DNA of 64,000 nucleotides from Lonsdalea britannica (GTDB taxonomy: Bacteria > Pseudomonadota > Gammaproteobacteria > Enterobacterales > Enterobacteriaceae): NCBI RefSeq assembly GCF_002111595.1, contig NZ_LUTN01000019.1, positions 28,221 to 92,220 on the forward strand, read 5' to 3'. The notes under the pieces were generated by a model. It was given only the letters and a program-made list of their open reading frames with translations, had not been told where the DNA came from and searched no databases. Position 1 is the stretch's first letter. Each line of letters begins with the position of its first letter. Shown piece by piece: positions 20,234 through 29,420 of the stretch. The position numbers were made by a program, and so were the translations under genes.

Positions 20234-20979
20234 CACACTCTTGGCCTTATCCTGCTTATGTCGCCCATCGTGGCGGTGGTTCACTGGCGCCGGAAAATAC
20301 GCTGGCGGCGATTGATGCTGGCGCACGTTACGGGCATCGAATGATTGAAATTGACGCCAAGCTGTCGCGCGACGGGCAGGTTTTCCTGCTGCACGATGAC
20401 ACGCTGGATCGCACCACCAACGGTTGGGGGATTGCGGGCGAGCAGAGCTGGGAACAGCTATCCCGGCTGGACGCGGGCAGTTGGTTTGGACGGACATTCC
20501 GCGGCGAACATTTGCCGTCGCTGGCGGACGTGGCGCAGCGCAGCGTTCGTTACGATATTCTGGTGAACATCGAAATTAAGCCGACTACCGGTAAGGAAGC
20601 GGAAACCGGCCGGGTCGTCGCGTTGGCGGCGCGGGAACTGTGGCAACATCGTGTTGTTCCTCCGTTGCTGTCTTCTTTCTCCGTCGAGGCGTTGGAAGCG
20701 GCTCAGCAGGCGGCGCCTGAATTGCCTCGCGGGCTGCTGCTGGACGAGTGGCGCGAGGACTGGCTGACGCTGACGCAGCGGTTGGCGTGCGTGTCGATTC
20801 ACCTCAATCATGCGCTCCTCGATGAAGCGCGCGTGGCGGAGTTGAAGCAGGCTGGGTTGCGAATTCTGGTCTACACCGTCAACCAGCCGGAACGGGCGCA
20901 AGACTTATTGCGCTGGGGCGTTGATGCTATCTGCACTGACCGGATAGATTTGATTGGGACAGCGGAAATCGCCGACTGA
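20230..20979 (+). CDS. ugpQ: Glycerophosphodiester phosphodiesterase UgpQ
   Basis: UgpQ hydrolyses imported glycerophosphodiesters in the cytoplasm to glycerol-3-phosphate and an alcohol. The protein of 249 residues shows the GDPD catalytic features [20 protein letters not shown] (about 12-31), the metal-binding [10 protein letters not shown] and [11 protein letters not shown], and later NIEIKP. No signal peptide is seen, matching the cytoplasmic E. coli enzyme. It is the last gene of the operon. Confidence 0.96.
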   Translation: MTHSWPYPAYVAHRGGGSLAPENTLAAIDAGARYGHRMIEIDAKLSRDGQVFLLHDDTLDRTTNGWGIAGEQSWEQLSRLDAGSWFGRTFRGEHLPSLADVAQRSVRYDILVNIEIKPTTGKEAETGRVVALAARELWQHRVVPPLLSSFSVEALEAAQQAAPELPRGLLLDEWREDWLTLTQRLACVSIHLNHALLDEARVAELKQAGLRILVYTVNQPERAQDLLRWGVDAICTDRIDLIGTAEIAD

Positions 20980-21145
20980 AGCTGTCTCCAGGATGGCATG
21001 TCGGTCAACGCTCGGCGTTTTCCATTCTTAGCCGCATTGGATGCCGTCATCCGGCAGTTTCGCATTATCCTCTGTATGGATAGAGCGAGCCTGCCGTTAT
21101 GAGGCGGCTCAGGGACGATGTCGCAAACATTAAGGAAGAAGGGCT

Positions 21146-22102
21146 ATGCCCGCGTTTATTGTTTCACTCTGGCACCAGATTTATCTGTCTTTACCTCTTT
21201 TCGTTCTGATTGCGTTGGGATATGGCCTCGTCCGCGTGGGCCATTGGCCGGCCGACATCGCTGACGCATTGACCAGTTTCATTTTCAATATTGCGCTACC
21301 CGCAATGTTATTCCTTATGATGTGCGACTTCGCCGACCGCCCGGCGGTGGATGCCCGCTTGTTGATTGCCTTCTTCGGCAGCTGTCTGGCCGTGTTTATA
21401 TTAGGGCGTGTGATTGCCCGCTGGGTATTCAAGTTAGATGGGGTATCAGGTTCGATCTTTGCGCTGAGCGGTATTTTCTCCAACAACGTCATGCTGGGTC
21501 TGCCTATCGCCACGATGATGTTGGGGCCGGAGGCGATCCCCTCCGTGGCGCTGGTGCTGATTTTCAACGGCCTGATCCTCTGGACGCTGGTCACCGTGTC
21601 CGTCGAATGGGCTCGCAATGGCGCGCTATCGTTAAAGGGATTCACCGCCACCGCGCTGGGCGTGCTCAAAAACCCGCTGATCATCGGTATTCTGTCTGGC
21701 ACGCTGTTTGGCTTTACCGGTCTGCCGTTGCCCGAGGTGGCGGAGCGCTCGGTGAATATGCTGGGCCAGAGCGCCGTTCCGCTGTCGCTGGTGGCGCTGG
21801 GCATGGGGCTGGCGGAGTATCAGATCCGCGAGGGGTGGAGAATCAGCGTCGCCATCTGCATCATCAAGCTGTTGGTACAACCGCTTATCGTGTGGTTGCT
21901 GGCGGTTGCGTTGGGATTGCCTGAGATGGAAACACGAGTGGTGGTTCTGCTGGGTTCAATGGCTATCGGAGTGAACATCTATCTGATGTCGCGTCAGTTC
22001 AACGCGCTGGGCGGCCCAGTGGCCGCCAGTCTGTTGTTATCCACGTTGCTGGCGGCGGTGACGACGCCGCTCATCCTGACGCTGATGGGCGTTCGTATAT
22101 AA
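21146..22102 (+). CDS. AEC family transporter
   Basis: An inner-membrane protein of 318 residues with about ten hydrophobic helices in two inverted halves, fitting the auxin efflux carrier (AEC) family that includes malonate transporter MdcF and YfdV. Family-like segments are FIFNIALPAMLFLMM and FSNNVMLGLPIATMMLGPEA in the first half and AVPLSLVALGMGLA and GSMAIGVNIYLMSRQF in the second. The ATG follows GGAAGAAGGG. Substrate is unknown; small organic acids or related compounds are typical for characterised members. It stands alone between ugpQ and yhhA. Confidence 0.82.
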   Translation: MPAFIVSLWHQIYLSLPLFVLIALGYGLVRVGHWPADIADALTSFIFNIALPAMLFLMMCDFADRPAVDARLLIAFFGSCLAVFILGRVIARWVFKLDGVSGSIFALSGIFSNNVMLGLPIATMMLGPEAIPSVALVLIFNGLILWTLVTVSVEWARNGALSLKGFTATALGVLKNPLIIGILSGTLFGFTGLPLPEVAERSVNMLGQSAVPLSLVALGMGLAEYQIREGWRISVAICIIKLLVQPLIVWLLAVALGLPEMETRVVVLLGSMAIGVNIYLMSRQFNALGGPVAASLLLSTLLAAVTTPLILTLMGVRI

Positions 22103-22111
22103 CGCCGGCTC

Positions 22112-22390
22112 TCAGGGCGTGGTTGACGGCATCACGCGCTGTTGCGTCTGTTGTTGTTGCTGCCTGAGCTGCTGCTGTCGCGCGGCGCTGTTTTGCTGGA
22201 TGCTCTGATTCAACTGCTGCTGCTGTAACTTCTGATCCTGTTGCATCTGCTGTTGCAGCCGTTTTTGGCTGCCGATGCCGCTTTCAAACTGTTGCTGTTG
22301 GGTCGATGGCAGGGGCGCTGCATTTGCCCACAGGGCCATCGATGAGAGTAAAACGCCGAGCATGACTGTCCGAATCACGTTGTGGTGCAT
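22112..22390 (-). CDS. yhhA: YhhA family exported Gln-rich protein
   Basis: A 92-residue protein with a signal peptide (MHHNVIRTVMLGVLLSSMAL, cut after ANA) followed by a very glutamine-rich segment. It resembles E. coli YhhA (DUF2756), which is longer at about 146 residues. The mature part is mostly Q with K, L and R, likely a helical or disordered periplasmic peptide. Function is unknown. It is convergent with the AEC transporter gene, and near ugpQ as in E. coli. Confidence 0.75.
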   Translation of the reverse strand: MHHNVIRTVMLGVLLSSMALWANAAPLPSTQQQQFESGIGSQKRLQQQMQQDQKLQQQQLNQSIQQNSAARQQQLRQQQQQTQQRVMPSTTP

Positions 22391-22521
22391 ACGTCCTCCG
22401 CGGGAAAGCCGCCTGTCGCTTAAGTTTAGTCGTTAATTGTCTCGCCGTCGCCCGCAGGCTGGGGTGGTGCGCAGGGATACGATATACTGCCGCCACCTTT
22501 TTGACGACAGACGTTATCTGA

Positions 22522-22986
22522 ATGTTCCATATTGCGCTTTACGAACCGCAAATTGCGCCCAACACCGGCAATATCATCCGGCTGGCGGCGAACAACGGAT
22601 GCTCTCTGCATCTGATTGAACCGCTGGGCTTCGACTTCGAAGAGAAGAAATTGCGCCTGGCCGGACTGGATTATCACGATCTGGCCGTAGTCCAGCGTCA
22701 TGCGAATTACGAAGCCTTTCTGGCGTCGGTGCCCGGCTGTCGCATTTTTGCCTGCACGACCAAAGGCAGTCAGCCCTACGATCGCCCCACCTATCAGCCC
22801 GGAGACGTGTTGCTGTTCGGTTCGGAAACGGCCGGACTGCCTGACTCCGTGCGTAACGGCATCGCGCCGGAGTATCGCATCCGCATCCCGATGGAGCCGG
22901 ACTGCCGTAGTCTGAACCTTTCCAACTCGGTGGCGATTATCAGCTACGAAGCCTGGCGCCAGAACGGCTTCGGCGGCAGAAGCTAA
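22522..22986 (+). CDS. trmL: tRNA (cytidine/uridine-2'-O-)-methyltransferase TrmL
   Basis: TrmL (YibK) 2'-O-methylates the wobble base 34 of tRNA-Leu isoacceptors. The SPOUT-fold protein of 154 residues has [20 protein letters not shown] (1-20), the SAM-knot region [11 protein letters not shown] (about 94-104) and [18 protein letters not shown] near the C-terminus. The stop overlaps that of the convergent DUF3142 gene by 4 bp. Confidence 0.96.
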   Translation: MFHIALYEPQIAPNTGNIIRLAANNGCSLHLIEPLGFDFEEKKLRLAGLDYHDLAVVQRHANYEAFLASVPGCRIFACTTKGSQPYDRPTYQPGDVLLFGSETAGLPDSVRNGIAPEYRIRIPMEPDCRSLNLSNSVAIISYEAWRQNGFGGRS

Positions 22987-23747
22987 CGCGTCAACGTAGA
23001 ACGCTTGGCGGGCGGGGGATTGAGCAGGAAGACAACGGCCCCGCGATAAAACGGCGAGGCAGACAGTCGATGCTGCCAGCGCTCGTCCCAGCGCCCATGT
23101 TGCACCAGCCCAAGTCGGAACGGCACTCGCAAGGTTAGCAAGGCCGGAAGGTACTCGGTGTAGCGGTTCACCGTATTGCGCCCCTGATAAGTCTGCACCA
23201 CCAGTTCGTCCACGATGTCATTTAGCCGGTTGATTTGAGAGATTTCACCGGTTTTCGCCCAGTCAAGTAGCCCGGTCACGCTAAGACGGTAGTCCGACGG
23301 CAGACGCTGCCGCAGCTGCTGTAGAAAAGCGACGTAGCCGGAGAGATGATAGCTGGCGGCATCGAAATCAATTTGAATGCCCTCGACTCGATTGCCCAGC
23401 GCACGCCAGCGTTGGGCGATGTTGAGGATGCGCGCCAGCTGAGGTTCACCGAAGTCTAGCGTGGTCACCCGGAACGATAGCCACAGATGTTTGACCGTCA
23501 GCGTGCTGGCAGGCAGCCCCTGTCGCAGGAATACGACGTCGCCCCGCCGCAGCGCAATCTCTCCCTGATGCAGATACAGCGTATCGGCCTGATGCAGTAC
23601 CGGCTGGGGCTGCACGGCGGCCCACAGCCAGAAGGCGTTATAGCGGGCGGCGTTGACGGTCGTGGCATCCGCATTGATGCTGGTGAGCAGCAGGCTGGCG
23701 ATGATAAAACGACGCGCTACCAGTAATATTTGAGCTGCTCGGCCCAT
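22983..23747 (-). CDS. DUF3142 domain protein, exported
   Basis: A 254-residue protein with an N-terminal hydrophobic segment ([20 protein letters not shown]) that looks like a signal peptide. The remainder contains [20 protein letters not shown] and [13 protein letters not shown], suggesting a TIM-barrel glycoside-hydrolase-like fold of the DUF3142 family. The acidic pair in IDFD sits where such enzymes keep catalytic acids, but no activity is established. It overlaps the end of the upstream gene by 31 bp, so the two are almost surely cotranscribed. Confidence 0.7.
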   Translation of the reverse strand: MGRAAQILLVARRFIIASLLLTSINADATTVNAARYNAFWLWAAVQPQPVLHQADTLYLHQGEIALRRGDVVFLRQGLPASTLTVKHLWLSFRVTTLDFGEPQLARILNIAQRWRALGNRVEGIQIDFDAASYHLSGYVAFLQQLRQRLPSDYRLSVTGLLDWAKTGEISQINRLNDIVDELVVQTYQGRNTVNRYTEYLPALLTLRVPFRLGLVQHGRWDERWQHRLSASPFYRGAVVFLLNPPPAKRSTLTR

Positions 23748-25906
23748 TGGCTACCCTTAAACTCGGTTTTGAGCTGTCTGAACCAGGCTTTGCGAGTGGC
23801 CTTGCTGATGTCTTGAGAGCCGCAGCTGTTGTAGCCGCTGGGGGAGTAACAGTAGATTGCACGGTAGAGCGCGTAGCTCTTGTCTTCCGGTGGGGCCTTC
23901 GGGTTGGCGATCACCTCAATATAGCCGTCCAGCCGATTAAACTCCGGTCCCTGATATTGGGTTTTGGCGTCGGTCAGACCGTTCAGCATGTTGTTTTCCC
24001 CCCAGTCGAAACCCACGGTATTGCCGGTACGCAGGAAGAACTCACCCAGGCAGTTGACGGCGCGCGCGTCCTGCGGGTTTTTGTTCAGGCGGACCACCGT
24101 TTCTTGCAGGCTTGAGCACTGATAGCCTTCCTCGGTATCGCTGCCGTCCCAGGAGAACGCCGTCAGATCTTCCTCGTCCCAACTCATGTTTTCGGTGCTT
24201 TTCAGCGGTGGAATGGCGGCGAGTTTTTCGCTGTCCTTCAGATACCCTGCGTAGTCCCTGTGTGTGATCTCCTTGGTAAGCAGCGTATCCAGCGCAATAG
24301 CGCGTTCGGCGGGCGTTTGCTGCGGGCCGGTCTGTTGGCGTAATAGGTTAGCGTCGGCGCTGACTTTAAGGATGGCGGAACGGAAGCGCAGATTTTTGAC
24401 TGGGCTATTCGCCGCAAACACCTGCTCCGGATGACCGCTATCGACCAGCGTTTGGGCCAGCGCGAGCTGGAGGAACTGCTGTTGGGTGTAGAGGGTGTTC
24501 ATCGTCAGCAAATGACGCCAGTGCGTTTCGGCTTCCGGCCAACGTTGTAATTGATCCAATGCCAGCCCGCGCAGCGCCTGACTGCTATAGGCGACGGTAT
24601 CCGTCAGGTCCTGACCAGTGGCGGCGGGGAGGGTGCGGAGCACTGCCTCGTAATCCCGCCGGGAATAGAACTGAAAAGCCCCTTGCAGATAGAGAAACTC
24701 GGCGTGCATGCCCGCGCGTTCGAACCCGGAACGCTGCTGTTCAATCTCCTCTTGCGTCAGCGCCGGCAAGTTCATCCAGCCGTCTGAACTGCGCAGCCGT
24801 TTGAGGTCTTGCACCAGAGTCAGCAATGGCACGGCATCGGACGAGACGAAATCGCTGTTTTCCAGCAATTTATCGTCAATTTCGTTACTGATATCGAGCA
24901 GGGCGGGCACGTTGTCGACTGACGTCAGCGCTTGATTATAGAGGTTGGCTAACGCGATGTGGTCGCCGTTCATCCAGTAGGCGCGGCGATACAGTCCGCG
25001 CGCTGAATCGGCATAAAATCCCTGCGGGTACTGCTTCAAGTAACCGTCGATACGTTCGACGGCGCGCTGTCCGGCCGCTTTGTCTGTTTTGCGGATATCA
25101 AACATGTCGTATTCATCCAGCGCGTGCTGAGTGGCCTGATTGATCGCAACGCGAATCAGCATATAGCGGGCGGTTTCGGCGACCCAAGGCTGTCCCGCGG
25201 TCAGCAACTGCTGAAAGTCGTTATCGGCCTGTTCTAATTCGCCTTTGTAGAAGGCTTGCGCGCTATTCAGGTAGCGGAGGAAGTCACCCGCATGACCGTT
25301 GGCGAGCTGTGAATCTTTATCCAGTGCGGCTCGGGTGGCGGGGTAATCCGCCGAGACCAACGCGATACGCCCCTGCGCCAGCAGGATCCGTTGCGCTTCC
25401 GTCAGGTCGGCGTCACTGCTCAGGACATCGAAAAAATCGCCCAGCGTGCTGAGGCCATTTGATATTCCTCGCCCTTCCATGTCCTGCGGGGACAGGGTTT
25501 TGAGCTTTTCTATCATGGGTGCGGGCAGATGTAGTCGCTCCGCTTTGGGAAGCAGTTCGGCATTTTCTACCTGTATTACCTGAGCGTCAGCAATATCGGA
25601 AGAGGGCGATGTCGCCTCGTCGGGCGCTTCGGTGGCGACCAGCCCCATCACTCGGTAGGCCGTAAAAGGATCGGTCCGTGACTGTCCTGGGTCGGGGATT
25701 GGCTGCGGGATAGGGAGCGCTATCTTGTTGCGGCTGCTTTGCAGCAACATCAGGTTGGTGCGGGTATCGTTATCCGGCAGCAGGTAGGGAAGCGCGGGCA
25801 TACCGCATTCAGAATCTGTAAATCCGCATATTCCATCGCCAGAGGCGTGAGCGGAAGAAATCAGTAATGTCGTAACCAAACCAGCCAGTAGGGCCAATCC
25901 TTTCAT
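23717..25906 (-). CDS. Large exported helical-repeat protein of unknown function
   Basis: A 729-residue protein with a signal peptide (MKGLALLAGLVTTLLISSAH, cut after AHA) followed by a short Cys-containing stretch (GICGFTDSECGMP). From about residue 150 onward the sequence is largely helical with repeat-like segments, such as ALVSADYPATRAALDKDS and FYKGELEQADNDFQQLL, that resemble TPR units. Further cysteines (YQCSS, AVNCLG, YCYSPSGYNSCG) lie near the C-terminus and could form disulfides. I do not recognise a characterised family member. The overlap with the DUF3142 gene suggests a shared envelope or glycan function. Confidence 0.72.
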   Translation of the reverse strand: MKGLALLAGLVTTLLISSAHASGDGICGFTDSECGMPALPYLLPDNDTRTNLMLLQSSRNKIALPIPQPIPDPGQSRTDPFTAYRVMGLVATEAPDEATSPSSDIADAQVIQVENAELLPKAERLHLPAPMIEKLKTLSPQDMEGRGISNGLSTLGDFFDVLSSDADLTEAQRILLAQGRIALVSADYPATRAALDKDSQLANGHAGDFLRYLNSAQAFYKGELEQADNDFQQLLTAGQPWVAETARYMLIRVAINQATQHALDEYDMFDIRKTDKAAGQRAVERIDGYLKQYPQGFYADSARGLYRRAYWMNGDHIALANLYNQALTSVDNVPALLDISNEIDDKLLENSDFVSSDAVPLLTLVQDLKRLRSSDGWMNLPALTQEEIEQQRSGFERAGMHAEFLYLQGAFQFYSRRDYEAVLRTLPAATGQDLTDTVAYSSQALRGLALDQLQRWPEAETHWRHLLTMNTLYTQQQFLQLALAQTLVDSGHPEQVFAANSPVKNLRFRSAILKVSADANLLRQQTGPQQTPAERAIALDTLLTKEITHRDYAGYLKDSEKLAAIPPLKSTENMSWDEEDLTAFSWDGSDTEEGYQCSSLQETVVRLNKNPQDARAVNCLGEFFLRTGNTVGFDWGENNMLNGLTDAKTQYQGPEFNRLDGYIEVIANPKAPPEDKSYALYRAIYCYSPSGYNSCGSQDISKATRKAWFRQLKTEFKGSQWAEQLKYYW

Positions 25907-26065
25907 GTCCTTTTCCTGTGGGTGAGGTGTCAGGCGATTTCAGGAACGCTGCCCAGATGACGCTGGCGCCGAAGACAGCGTTGCAAGTCGCTAATTGTGC
26001 GACCCTATGAGGTTCACACTCTACCCGACGTCGGGAAAAACTCAATGCGAAGGGGAAGATCGAGG

Positions 26066-26094
26066 CGGAAGAGCTGCGCGCTCTTCCGCTTTTT
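26066..26094 (+). terminator. Hairpin with T-run downstream of cpxA
   Basis: CGGAAGAG (26066-26073) pairs with CTCTTCCG (26081-26088), followed by CTTTTT on the plus strand. Its U-tract faces away from cpxA and toward no obvious plus-strand gene. It may act as a stem for 3'-end formation of cpxA by processing or shield cpxA from antisense reads. Confidence 0.45.
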
Positions 26095-26105
26095 ACGAGG
26101 GCTGA

Positions 26106-27476
26106 TTAGCGGTGATAAAGCGGCAACCAGATCGTCAACTGCAGGCCGCCGAGAGGGCTGGCGTCGGCCTTGACCCAGCCATGATGCTGCGAGATGGCCG
26201 TTTCGACGATCGCCAGTCCGAGGCCGGTTCCGCCGGATTCGCGGTCGCGGGCTTCATCGGTACGGTAGAAAGGACGGAAAATCTGTTCCCTGTCTTCCGG
26301 GCTGACGCCGGGCCCGTCATCGCCGACGATAATGGTGACGCCCTGACCGTCGACGGAGAACGAAACCTCGATGTGCGTTCTGGAGTAGCGCAGCGCGTTG
26401 CGGACCACGTTCTCCAGCGCGCTGTCGAGCGCTGACGGGTTGCCAAACAGCGGCCATGGGCCGGGCGGCGACAGCACGTTCAGCGTTTTGCCCATCTGCT
26501 CCGCTTCAAAGCTGGCGTCGTCCAGCACATCGCTCCATAGTTCATCCGCTTTCAGCGGTTCACGATGCAGTTCGTTTTTGTGTTGATTACGCGACAGCAC
26601 CAGCAGATCGCCGATCATGCTGTCCAGACGCTGGGTTTCGGTTTCAATGCGGGTCAGTTCGTTGCTTTCGCCCTGCCTGCGGCGCAGCAGCGCGCTCGAC
26701 AGCTGCAGCCGGGTCAGCGGCGTACGCAGTTCGTGAGAGATGTCCGACAACAAACGCTGCTGCACGGTCACCATGCGCTCCAGCGCGCTCACCATCTGGT
26801 TGAAGCTGGCGCCGGTCGCGCGGAATTCGTGCGGGCCGGATTCCAGTTCAGGATGCTGACGCAGGTTGCCTCGCGCGACTTCGTCGGCCGCGATTTTCAG
26901 CTTGCGGGCTGGTTTTGCCAAACTCCAGGCCAGCCACAGCAGCAGCGGGCTACTGATGAGCATGGTGACGATGAGCAGCAACAGCGGGCGATCAAACAGC
27001 AGGTTGATGAAGTCGGACTGCGGGCTGCTGGCGGGCCGGATCAGGTACAGCAGATAGTTGTCTTCGCTATCCCTGACGGAGAACGGACCCAGCAGCTCGA
27101 CGCGGCCGTATTTCTTCTTCTGGGGGAAGTCGGCGTTATCGGACTGGCCGATAAAGTTGCGTACGATCTGCATTTCCTGGCGCTGCGAACCGATGACGCG
27201 CCCCTCGGTGGTCACCAGCAGCAGGCGTTGGCCCGGCGGCGCCCATTTCTCTATGGCGTGAAACAGCCGACGCCACCAGAGCAGGTCGTTCGCCGGGTCG
27301 TGAGCCAGTTCCGCTTCGATATGTTGTTCGAGCATTAATCCCTGACGCTGCTCGCTTTCGAGCAGCGGGGTCAGTTGGCGGGAGTCCAGTTTGGGCAGCA
27401 TCAGCACCAGCATCAGCACCAGGACCAGCGTCAGCCAGAATATGGCGAAAATACGGGCAGTAAGGCTGTTGATCAT
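26106..27476 (-). CDS. cpxA: Envelope stress sensor histidine kinase CpxA
   Basis: CpxA is the inner-membrane sensor of misfolded envelope proteins. The protein has 456 residues: TM1 (IFAIFWLTLVLVLMLVLMLP, about 9-28), a periplasmic domain to about 165, TM2 (LLLLIVTMLISSPLLLWLAW), HAMP, the phospho-acceptor His in LLSDISHELRTPLTRLQLSS (about 243-262) and ATP-binding boxes VVRNALRY, IIVGDDGPGVS and GGTGLGLAIVE. It overlaps cpxR by 4 bp, and together they form the usual cpxRA operon, divergent from cpxP. Confidence 0.97.
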   Translation of the reverse strand: MINSLTARIFAIFWLTLVLVLMLVLMLPKLDSRQLTPLLESEQRQGLMLEQHIEAELAHDPANDLLWWRRLFHAIEKWAPPGQRLLLVTTEGRVIGSQRQEMQIVRNFIGQSDNADFPQKKKYGRVELLGPFSVRDSEDNYLLYLIRPASSPQSDFINLLFDRPLLLLIVTMLISSPLLLWLAWSLAKPARKLKIAADEVARGNLRQHPELESGPHEFRATGASFNQMVSALERMVTVQQRLLSDISHELRTPLTRLQLSSALLRRRQGESNELTRIETETQRLDSMIGDLLVLSRNQHKNELHREPLKADELWSDVLDDASFEAEQMGKTLNVLSPPGPWPLFGNPSALDSALENVVRNALRYSRTHIEVSFSVDGQGVTIIVGDDGPGVSPEDREQIFRPFYRTDEARDRESGGTGLGLAIVETAISQHHGWVKADASPLGGLQLTIWLPLYHR

Positions 27477-28171
27477 GCGGTGGACACCATCAGATAGCCT
27501 CGTCCGCGCAAGGTTTTAAACCACGGCAGGCCGTCTTTGCGGTCGGGCAACTTACGTCGCAGATTGGAAATGTGCATGTCGATGGCGCGGTCAAAAGGCG
27601 TTAGCCGTTTGCCGAGCACCTCCTGACTCAGGTGTTCTCGGGATACCACCTGACCCAGGCGCTGCGCCAGCAGATACAGCAAGGTAAACTCAGTACCGGT
27701 CAAATCCAGCACAGTCTCGTCGAAGCTGGCTTCCTGACGGCCGGGATTCAGACGTAGAGCATCCACTTCCAGCGTCGGTGCGGTTGTCTCGCCCACCTGT
27801 TGCTGATCTGTCCAGTTTGACCGGCGTAAGATCGCACGAATACGCGCCACCAGCTCCCGGTCGTTAAACGGTTTCGGCAGATAATCATCGGCGCCCAGTT
27901 CCAAACCCAGTACGCGGTCCAGCTCGCTGCCGCGCGCGGTCAGCATAATGACGGGCGTCTGATGGCGTTGACGCAGTTCCTTCAAGGTATCAAGGCCGTT
28001 TTTCTTCGGCATCATGACATCCAACAGCAGCAGATCTATTGAATCGTCCAGCGCGCCCAGTGCTTGTTCGCCGTCATAGGCCACCACCACGTTGAACCCT
28101 TCCATTTCGAGCAGTTCCTTCAATAAGGAAGTCAGCTCTTTATCATCGTCAACCAACAGGATTTTATTCAT
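27473..28171 (-). CDS. cpxR: Envelope stress response regulator CpxR
   Basis: CpxR is the OmpR-type DNA-binding partner of CpxA. The 232-residue protein has the receiver domain with acidic residues DDDKEL near 8-10, the phosphorylated Asp in LLLLDVMMPKKNG (D51), the Lys in YLPKPFNDRE, and a C-terminal winged helix (LTGTEFTLLYLLAQRLGQVV; DMHISNLRRKL). The start ATGAATAAAATC is preceded by AGGTAGGTAACTC on its strand. A CpxR box lies in the 152-bp divergent region shared with cpxP, consistent with autoregulation. Confidence 0.97.
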   Translation of the reverse strand: MNKILLVDDDKELTSLLKELLEMEGFNVVVAYDGEQALGALDDSIDLLLLDVMMPKKNGLDTLKELRQRHQTPVIMLTARGSELDRVLGLELGADDYLPKPFNDRELVARIRAILRRSNWTDQQQVGETTAPTLEVDALRLNPGRQEASFDETVLDLTGTEFTLLYLLAQRLGQVVSREHLSQEVLGKRLTPFDRAIDMHISNLRRKLPDRKDGLPWFKTLRGRGYLMVSTA

Positions 28172-28225
28172 GAGTTACCTACCTCCTCGGGCAAAATACG
28201 CCATAGATTGCCGCTATTCCATGAC

Positions 28226-28240
28226 TTTACGTAGTTTTAC
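28226..28240. promoter_or_regulatory. CpxR box in the cpxR-cpxP divergent region
   Basis: The plus strand reads TTTACGTAGTTTTAC, which on the minus strand is GTAAA-N5-GTAAA, a perfect CpxR box. It lies between cpxR (start 28171) and cpxP (start 28324) and would serve both genes. Confidence 0.85.
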
Positions 28241-28323
28241 ACCGTCTGACGCATGTTTGCAGCGGGGTGTTTAGACTGAACCCATCAATTCGCTGAGCGG
28301 TACAACTTACTGAGGAGTTATTG

Positions 28324-28821
28324 ATGCGGCGCACCACCTTATTGTCTCTCGCTTCACTGCTGTTGCTGGGTTCCAGCATCGCTACGGCAGCCGACGCCGG
28401 GGGGCTTGGGATGGAAGAACTGACGCAGAATGACTCTGCCACGAAACGCATTCCTAGTCAGCAAAGGATGTTCGATGGCGTGAAGTTGACGGAACAGCAA
28501 CGCCAACAGATGCGTGATCTGATGCAGGAAGTGCGGCATGACATGCCTCCCTATTCCGCGCAGGACGTAGAAACAATGTATCAATTGGTTATAGCTGAAA
28601 AATTCGATGAGGCGGCCGTACGGGCGCAAATCAATAAAATGACGCAGGCGCAGATTGCACGCCAGGTGGAAATGGCCCGGGTGCGTAATCAGATGTACAG
28701 CCTGCTGACGCCGGAACAGAAAGAAGTGCTGCGTCGTAAGCATGAGCAGCATATGGAAGTGATTCGCGAGCAAATCTCAGTCGCGAATCAGCAGGAAAAA
28801 TATTTTAGCGTGCCGAAGTGA
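28324..28821 (+). CDS. cpxP: Periplasmic Cpx inhibitor/chaperone CpxP
   Basis: CpxP binds the periplasmic domain of CpxA to damp signalling and delivers misfolded proteins to DegP. The ATG at 28324 follows GAGGAG; a TTG three bases earlier is unlikely. A signal peptide ([20 protein letters not shown], cut after ATA) precedes a helical protein with two LTxxQ motifs, [13 protein letters not shown] and [13 protein letters not shown]. Total length is 165 residues, as in E. coli. Control by the adjacent CpxR box is expected, and the 3' region encodes CpxQ. Confidence 0.95.
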   Translation: MRRTTLLSLASLLLLGSSIATAADAGGLGMEELTQNDSATKRIPSQQRMFDGVKLTEQQRQQMRDLMQEVRHDMPPYSAQDVETMYQLVIAEKFDEAAVRAQINKMTQAQIARQVEMARVRNQMYSLLTPEQKEVLRRKHEQHMEVIREQISVANQQEKYFSVPK

Positions 28822-28924
28822 GCCTTTGACTGAGGTGTAGGCAGCGCAAAAGCGGAATCCCTGAGCAGTCCCTGTGAGTTGTTGAACGATAGTGAAACGT
28901 TGTGTGTGTAGATGATAGACCCTG

Positions 28925-28985
28925 TTTTCCTTGCCATAGACACCATCCCTGTCTATTTGCCCTCCTTGATGGAGGGCTTTTTTTT
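28925..28985 (+). ncRNA. cpxQ: CpxQ sRNA from the cpxP 3' region
   Basis: The segment starting TTTTCCTTGCCATAGACACC (28925) is essentially identical to the seed-bearing 5' end of E. coli/Salmonella CpxQ, and it continues ATCCCTGTCT. It ends in a Rho-independent terminator, CCCTCC-TTGAT-GGAGGG with eight T residues at 28978-28985. CpxQ is released from cpxP mRNA by RNase E, binds Hfq and represses mRNAs for inner-membrane proteins. The length of about 60 nt matches. The terminator stem differs from E. coli, while the seed is conserved. Confidence 0.9.
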
Positions 28986-29198
28986 GGCTATTTCCGGTAA
29001 ACACCTTTCAAAACAAAAAGATATAAACCAAATGCAAGCGGTTAGCATGTGGACGGATACAGGCCAAAAACCGGTTTTTTCCTCAAGTGTGGACACCATG
29101 GGGTCACTTTTTACAGCGCGTATCCCGGATATGTGTGAATCGCAGACTCAGTCCTTGCACGACGGCTTTTTTCCTTTGTCAGATTATCAATATCCTAT

Positions 29199-29357
29199 CT
29201 GAGAAAGAAAAAATTGTGGGGAAATCACTTCTGGCAAAGAGGGTATTTCGTGGACTCGGTAGGAGCGAACGAAGAGATTATTCGCAGATATGTCAGGTAT
29301 CAGGACAAGGTAGCGAAAGAGGAAGCGGAAAAACAAATGCAACTGGGGTTGGAATAA
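29199..29357 (+). pseudogene. C-terminal fragment of an IS200/IS605-type TnpA transposase
   Basis: An open stretch ending at TAA 29355-29357 reads LWGNHFWQRGYFVDSVGANE followed by EIIRRYVRYQDKVAKEE. This is the C-terminal end of a Y1 transposase (Transposase_17), comparable to the FWCRGYYVDTVGKN region of IS200. The catalytic HUH motif and most of the protein are missing, and sequence upstream of about 29199 is unrelated. It is a decayed element left beside the Cpx locus. Nothing suggests it is translated. Confidence 0.75.
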
Positions 29358-29367
29358 TAGTGTTTAA

Positions 29368-29420
29368 GCCCCCTTTTAGGGGGCCGTGTCAAAGCCGCCT
29401 TCTATGAAGGCGGATTTTTA
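29368..29420 (+). mobile_element. Hairpins at the right end of the IS200-like remnant
   Basis: Just after the transposase stop lie two hairpins: GCCCCC-TTTTA-GGGGGC (29368-29384) and CCGCCTTC-TAT-GAAGGCGG (29395-29413) followed by ATTTTTACTT. Subterminal palindromes recognised by TnpA are typical of IS200/IS605 ends. The second could also end transcripts. The exact element boundary is not visible. Confidence 0.55.
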
